A stretch of 64,000 nucleotides of DNA, taken from positions 3,221,631 through 3,285,630 of the forward strand of contig NC_134033.1 of assembly GCF_964204645.1 (NCBI RefSeq), given 5' to 3'. The DNA comes from Tubulanus polymorphus. Lineage: Eukaryota; Nemertea; Palaeonemertea; Tubulaniformes; Tubulanidae. Under the pieces are notes generated by a model that had not been told where the DNA came from, searched no databases, and worked only from the letters and a program-made list of their open reading frames with translations. Of the stretch, positions 59,855-64,000 are shown one piece after another. The translations under genes were made by a program, and so were the position numbers. Position 1 is the first letter of the stretch. Every line of letters begins with the position of its first letter.

Positions 59855-60330
59855 AAGATGGAAACGCGCGCGACGCGCACCTTCGGGGGGTTGTTTCGCG
59901 TTTCAACGACGTTCTTGCGAAACGGCCTCGAGCCGTTCGTCGCGTGATTAGCGGGTAAAAGAAAAAAATCATTCGAATTCGACGTCGCGCCTCGCGGCGA
60001 GTTTTATCGATTCAACGAATCACGTCGCCTCGGAGGGTTGCGTACGCGCACGTGCGATCGCCGGGGTTGGGTGTTAGCCGTCGTACGCGGCGGCGCCGGA
60101 ACGCGCGTCGTCGATTGAAGTACGATACGAGCCCTGAAAACACGTAACCGGAATCGATTTCGGTCCTCGGCGTGTAATTATTCATCGATCGCGAGCGAGC
60201 GTTGTTTGAATTTTTTTTCGCGCCATCCTCTTCGAATATCCTTTCGAAACGCGAGCCTTCAGGACGCGGCGTCGGAATCTCTCTTGCGTTCCGAGATCGA
60301 CTGGCATCTTGTCAATGAAACGAGGAACCT
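59855..60330. promoter_or_regulatory. CpG-rich block
   Basis: Dense CpG (GGAAACGCGCGCGACGCGC, TCGTACGCGGCGGCGCCGG, GATCGCGAGCGAGCG) in otherwise AT-rich DNA. It may be a promoter or first exon of a gene outside the window. Local frames 59762-59947 and 60206-60448 have no recognisable domain. Confidence 0.4.
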
Positions 60331-60469
60331 CGATTTCGGTCGGTGGAAAATCCTGGTAGCAGAACGCTCCTTACTGCAGCATATACCCGCTACACTTGCC
60401 TCAGATTTCTTGTTCTGGGTTAGACTTTACTTTCTTTTTCTGACTTGAGCTTGAGAGTGATTTGAACAG

Positions 60470-61115
60470 ACACACGGGTTCTTTGTGAACCCCTCACAGC
60501 TCTGGTGAGTGCGAGAGACTAGAAAAAATACATGGGTTCTTAGTGAACCCCTCAGAGCTCTGGTGAGTGCGAGAGACTAGAAAAAATACATGGGTTCTTG
60601 GTGAACCCCTCACAGCTCTGGTTAGTGCGAGAGACAAGAAAAAATACATGGGTTCTTGGTGAACCTCTCACAGCTCTGGTATGTGCGAGAGACTAGAAAC
60701 GATACTTGGGTTATTGGTGAACCCCTCACAGCTCTGGTGAGTGCGAGAGACTAGAAAAGATACATGGGTTCTTGGTGAACCCCTCACAGCTGTGATGGAA
60801 GTGACAAGAACCCATTGGTCTCGATAAAAGACTCATGGTTATGGGTATGTTTGTTGTATTACAACAGACATGAGTTCTTGGTGAACCCCTCACAGCTGTG
60901 ATGAAAGTTGAGTGGTTAGAACAGACACACGGGTTCTTGATGAACTCCCCTCACAGCTCTGGTGAGTGCGAGAGACTAGAAACGATACGGGGGCTCTTGG
61001 TGAACCCCTCACAGCTGTGGTGGTAGTGAGAGACTAGAACAGATACTTTGGTTCTTGTTGAACTCCCCTCACAGCTGTGGTGGGACAAGAACCCTCGTGT
61101 CCCTCTCAGCTGTGG
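60470..61115. repeat. 58-60-bp minisatellite with hairpin core
   Basis: GGGTTCTTGGTGAACCCCTC, ACAGCTCTGGTGAGTGCGAG and AGACTAGAAAAAATACAT, about ten units. Each has the inverted pair GGGTTC/GAACCC. Confidence 0.93.
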
Positions 61116-61429
61116 TGAGGGTGTACGCGGTATTCCGCTAGCGTCCTTAGTGAACCCGCCAGACGGAATGAGGCGTCCGGTGACTGGTTCGTATCAAAGC
61201 ATCGCGTGTGGTGGCGCTAGCGTCTAGTAACCCGATGCGGCGATGGTTTTTGATTATAGTTGCCGCGCCCGCAGGCTATGTTCATCTGAGACCTTTCAAA
61301 CACACTATATATAGCTATCGCAACCGCTACGGGCGACATGCATAATAAACATTGTAGAGTGTTCTGATGCCACCATCATCGTCACCACCGTGGCTCGCTT
61401 TGAATATTTCACTTAGAAACATTTCTATT

Positions 61430-62080
61430 CTGACTTCCTCACTCTCTTTCCTCTCTCTCCTCCCTCTCCACATCCATCCCTCTCTCTCCTCTCCCTCTCT
61501 CCCTCTTTCCCCTAATTCCCTCTCTCCATTATCTCTTTCTCCCTCTCTCCTCCCTCCCTCCTCTCTTCTCTGTCTCTCCTCTCCCTACCCCTCTCTCACT
61601 CCCTCTCCCCCTCTCCCCATTTTTCCCTCTTTTCCCCATTACCTCCCTATGTCTCCTCTCTCCCTCCCCCTCCCCTCTCCCTCTCTCCCTCACCCCATTC
61701 CGTCTCTCCTCCCTCTTCTCTCTCCTCTCCTCACCCCCTCCCTCCTCCCTCTCCCCATTCCCTCTCTCCCTCCCTCTCCCCTCTCTCCCTCTTCTCTCCT
61801 CTCTCCCTCCCTCCTCCCCCTCTCTCCCTCCCTCCTCCCTCTCTTCTCTCTCCTCTCCTCACCCCCTCCCTCCTCCCTCTCTCCCCATTCCCTCTCTCCC
61901 TCCCTCTCCCCTCTCTCCCTCTTCTCTCCTCTCTCCCTCTTCTCTCCTCTCTCCCTCCTCCCCCTCCCTCCCTCCTCCCTCTCTTCTCTCTCTCCTCACC
62001 CCCTCCCTCCTCCCTCTCTCCCCATTCCCTCTCTCCCTCCCTCCCTCTCTTCTCTCCCTCTTCTCCCTCTCCCGGTTCAT
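61430..62080. repeat. 650-bp polypyrimidine tract
   Basis: Almost only C and T on plus (CTCTCCCTCCCTCCTCCC), in loose higher-order units. The Ser/Leu/Pro frame on plus and the Arg/Glu/Gly frame on minus are composition artefacts. Confidence 0.96.
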
Positions 62081-62229
62081 CATCTTTAAAAGTTTTGTCA
62101 TTTCTTGCTCGTGGCGCAAAACGAAATCAAGCGCTAATTATTTTCCCTGCAACGTTTTGACTTTTCATTCGGTGTTACGTGATATCCCTCAGTTTTAAAA
62201 GTCTTCAGGGGCAAAGTTTGAAATGTCGA

Positions 62230-62640
62230 CCCTTGTAGAACTGGGTTAAGATGTTTGATTTTCTACTGCAGAGTTAAACGTTGGTCCTTGGTCAGACGCT
62301 TAGCTTTGGCAGTGAAAGTTTGGAAATGAACTAAATTCTGACTTTTGACTGGATCCGAGTCAAATGCTGACCTTGTGACTGTGGAACTGGGTCAAATATT
62401 GACGATTTGGCTAGGTCGAACGTATGAACTATGACGAACTAGGTCAACTGACTGCCTAATTAGGTCAACTTATCACCTTAGACCGTTGAATTTGGTCAAA
62501 TCCGAAATGTTGACCTTTGTCTGTTGTGCTGGTCGACCCATTGCTGTTGAACTGGGTGAAATATTGACCTTCTGGCTGTTGAACTGGGTGAAATGTTGAC
62601 CTATGACTGTTAAACCGGTTTCAGGATCCCAGTACTAACC
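62230..62640. repeat. degenerate minisatellite
   Basis: GTTGACCTTTGACTGTTGAACTGGGTCAAAT-like units, about eight, loosely related to the family P word AACTGGGT. Confidence 0.7.
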
Positions 62641-62804
62641 GAGTTATAGGTATTTCAATGAATTACCGCTGCTATGATATTCTTTATCGCTGTGCTATTT
62701 GTCGGTCTATTGTATTTGTATGGATTATGTACAGATGTCATTACAATGTCGTTCCAACATTTATTATCGACAATAATGAATGGAAAGTTAAAGAACAGCT
62801 GGTT

Positions 62805-63255
62805 TATCACTCTCCGTTCACCGGTGACGCAAAATATTCACTCTCCGTTCACCGGTGACGCAAAATATTCACTCTCCGTTCACCGGTGACGCAAAATATT
62901 CACTCTCCGTTCACCGGTGACGCAAAATATTCACTCTCCGTTCACCGGTGACACAAAATATTCACTCTCCGTTCACCGGTGACGCAAATATTCATTCTCC
63001 ATTCACCGGTGACGCAAAATATTCACTCTCAGTTCACCGGGGACGCAAAATATTCACTCTCCGTTCACCGGTGACGCAAAATATTCACTCTCAGTTCACC
63101 GGTGACGCAAAATATTCACTCTCCGTTCACCGGTGACGCAAAATATTCACTCTCCGTTCACCGGTGACGCAAAATATTCATTCTCCGTTCACCGGTGACG
63201 CAAAATATTCACTCTCCGTTCACCGGTGACGCAAAATATTCATTCTCCGTTCACT
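62805..63255. repeat. 31-bp minisatellite
   Basis: ATTCACTCTCCGTTCACCGG followed by TGACGCAAAAT, about 14.5 units, with the perfect palindrome CACCGGTG in each. Confidence 0.96.
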
Positions 63256-64000
63256 GTAGACCCCGATATTCACTCTCCTTTCACTGTGGACCCCGATATT
63301 CACTCTCCTTTCACTGTGGACCCCGATATTCACTCTCCACTCACTGTGGACCCCGATATTCGCTCTCCACTCACTGTGGACCCCGATATTCGCTCTCCTT
63401 TCACTGTGGACCCCGATATTCGCTCTCCTTTCACTGTGGACCCCGATATTCGCTCTCCTTTCACTGTGGACCCCGATATTCGCTCTCCTTTCACTGTGGA
63501 CCCCGATATTCGCTCCCCTTTCACTGTGGACCCCGATATTCGCTCTCCTTTCACTGTGGACCCTGATATTCGCTCTCCTTTCACTGTGGACCCCGATATT
63601 CGCTCCCCTTTCTTTGTGGACCCCGATATTCGCTCTCCTTTCACTGTGGACCCCGATATTCGCTCTCCTTTCACTGTGGACCCCGATATTCGCTCTCCTT
63701 TCACTGTGGACCCCGATATTCGCTCTCCTTTCACCGTGGACCCCGATATTCGCTCTCCTTTCACTGTGGACCCCGATATTCGCTCTCCTTTCACCGTGGA
63801 CCCCGATATTCGCTCTCCTTTCACTGTGGACCCCGATATTCGCTCTCCTTTCACTGTGGACCCCGATATTCGCTCCCCTTTCACTGTGGACCCCGATATT
63901 CACTCTCCTTTCACTGTGGACCCCGATATTCGTTCTCCTTTCACCGTGGACCCCGATATTCGCTCTCCTTTCACCGTGGACCCCGATATTCGCTCTCCTT
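63256..64000. repeat. 30-bp minisatellite, runs off the edge
   Basis: CGCTCTCCTTTCACTGTGGA followed by CCCCGATATT, 25 units in exact 30-bp register. Because 30 is divisible by three, all frames without a stop stay open on both strands. These are not genes. Confidence 0.97.

Noticed and set aside
61367-62119. 240-codon Ser/Leu/Pro frame and its minus-strand Arg/Glu/Gly partner
   Set aside because: Composition artefacts of a C/T tract.
62805-63255. CRISPR-like array
   Set aside because: Direct tandem repeat without spacers, in animal nuclear DNA.
63195-63903. Up to 227-codon frames on both strands
   Set aside because: 30-bp array with no stop in the unit; open in several frames at once.

Overview
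The window is animal nuclear DNA. Genes are split by GT..AG introns, exons are short, introns are 0.3-17 kb, and most of the sequence is AT-rich repeat. The three multi-exon genes are recognisable bilaterian orthologues. The intronless class A receptor and the dense small repeats fit a spiralian (mollusc, annelid or similar), but I cannot name the species.

Left half (1-31.4 kb): one minus-strand gene, a germinal-centre-kinase-III Ste20 kinase (MST3/MST4/YSK1; STK24/25/26 family), runs from its start codon at 31409 to an exon ending at 3588. Its C-terminal end lies beyond the left edge. Its 16.7-kb third intron holds two small intronless genes in opposite orientation (14206-14535 minus, 23283-23633 plus). 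They encode paralogous proteins of 109 and 116 residues that I do not recognise. Both have a TATA box. Both are followed by a histone-mRNA-type 3' stem-loop and, at the same spacing, a histone-downstream-element-like purine motif. This pair is the strongest candidate here for an undescribed system.

Middle (33.9-51.6 kb): ANKRD42 (minus, 12 coding exons, 512 residues) and NUFIP1 (plus, 7 coding exons, 599 residues) are head to head across a 433-bp gap, probably a shared promoter. NUFIP1 intron 1 contains an intronless rhodopsin-type receptor gene on the opposite strand. All exon junctions given were joined by hand. They keep frame and, for ANKRD42 and NUFIP1, give complete multiples of three from ATG to stop.

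Right part (51.6-64 kb): no confident gene. It holds a possible 33-codon ORF or terminal exon near 52.8 kb, a CpG-rich block near 60 kb, mobile elements and large minisatellites. The last 1.2 kb is a 31-bp array that passes into a 30-bp array running off the edge.

Repeats explain much of the rest. About nine copies of a roughly 290-bp TTAA-flanked MITE have piggyBac-like ends and internal palindromes. Several families of about 100-bp foldback elements have ends resembling CAGTTSC, and minisatellites have apparently grown from them. A dispersed 77-bp satellite lies at four loci. Other elements include tRNA-like (B-box) elements, a 217-bp near-perfect hairpin with a hammerhead-like core, and many microsatellites.
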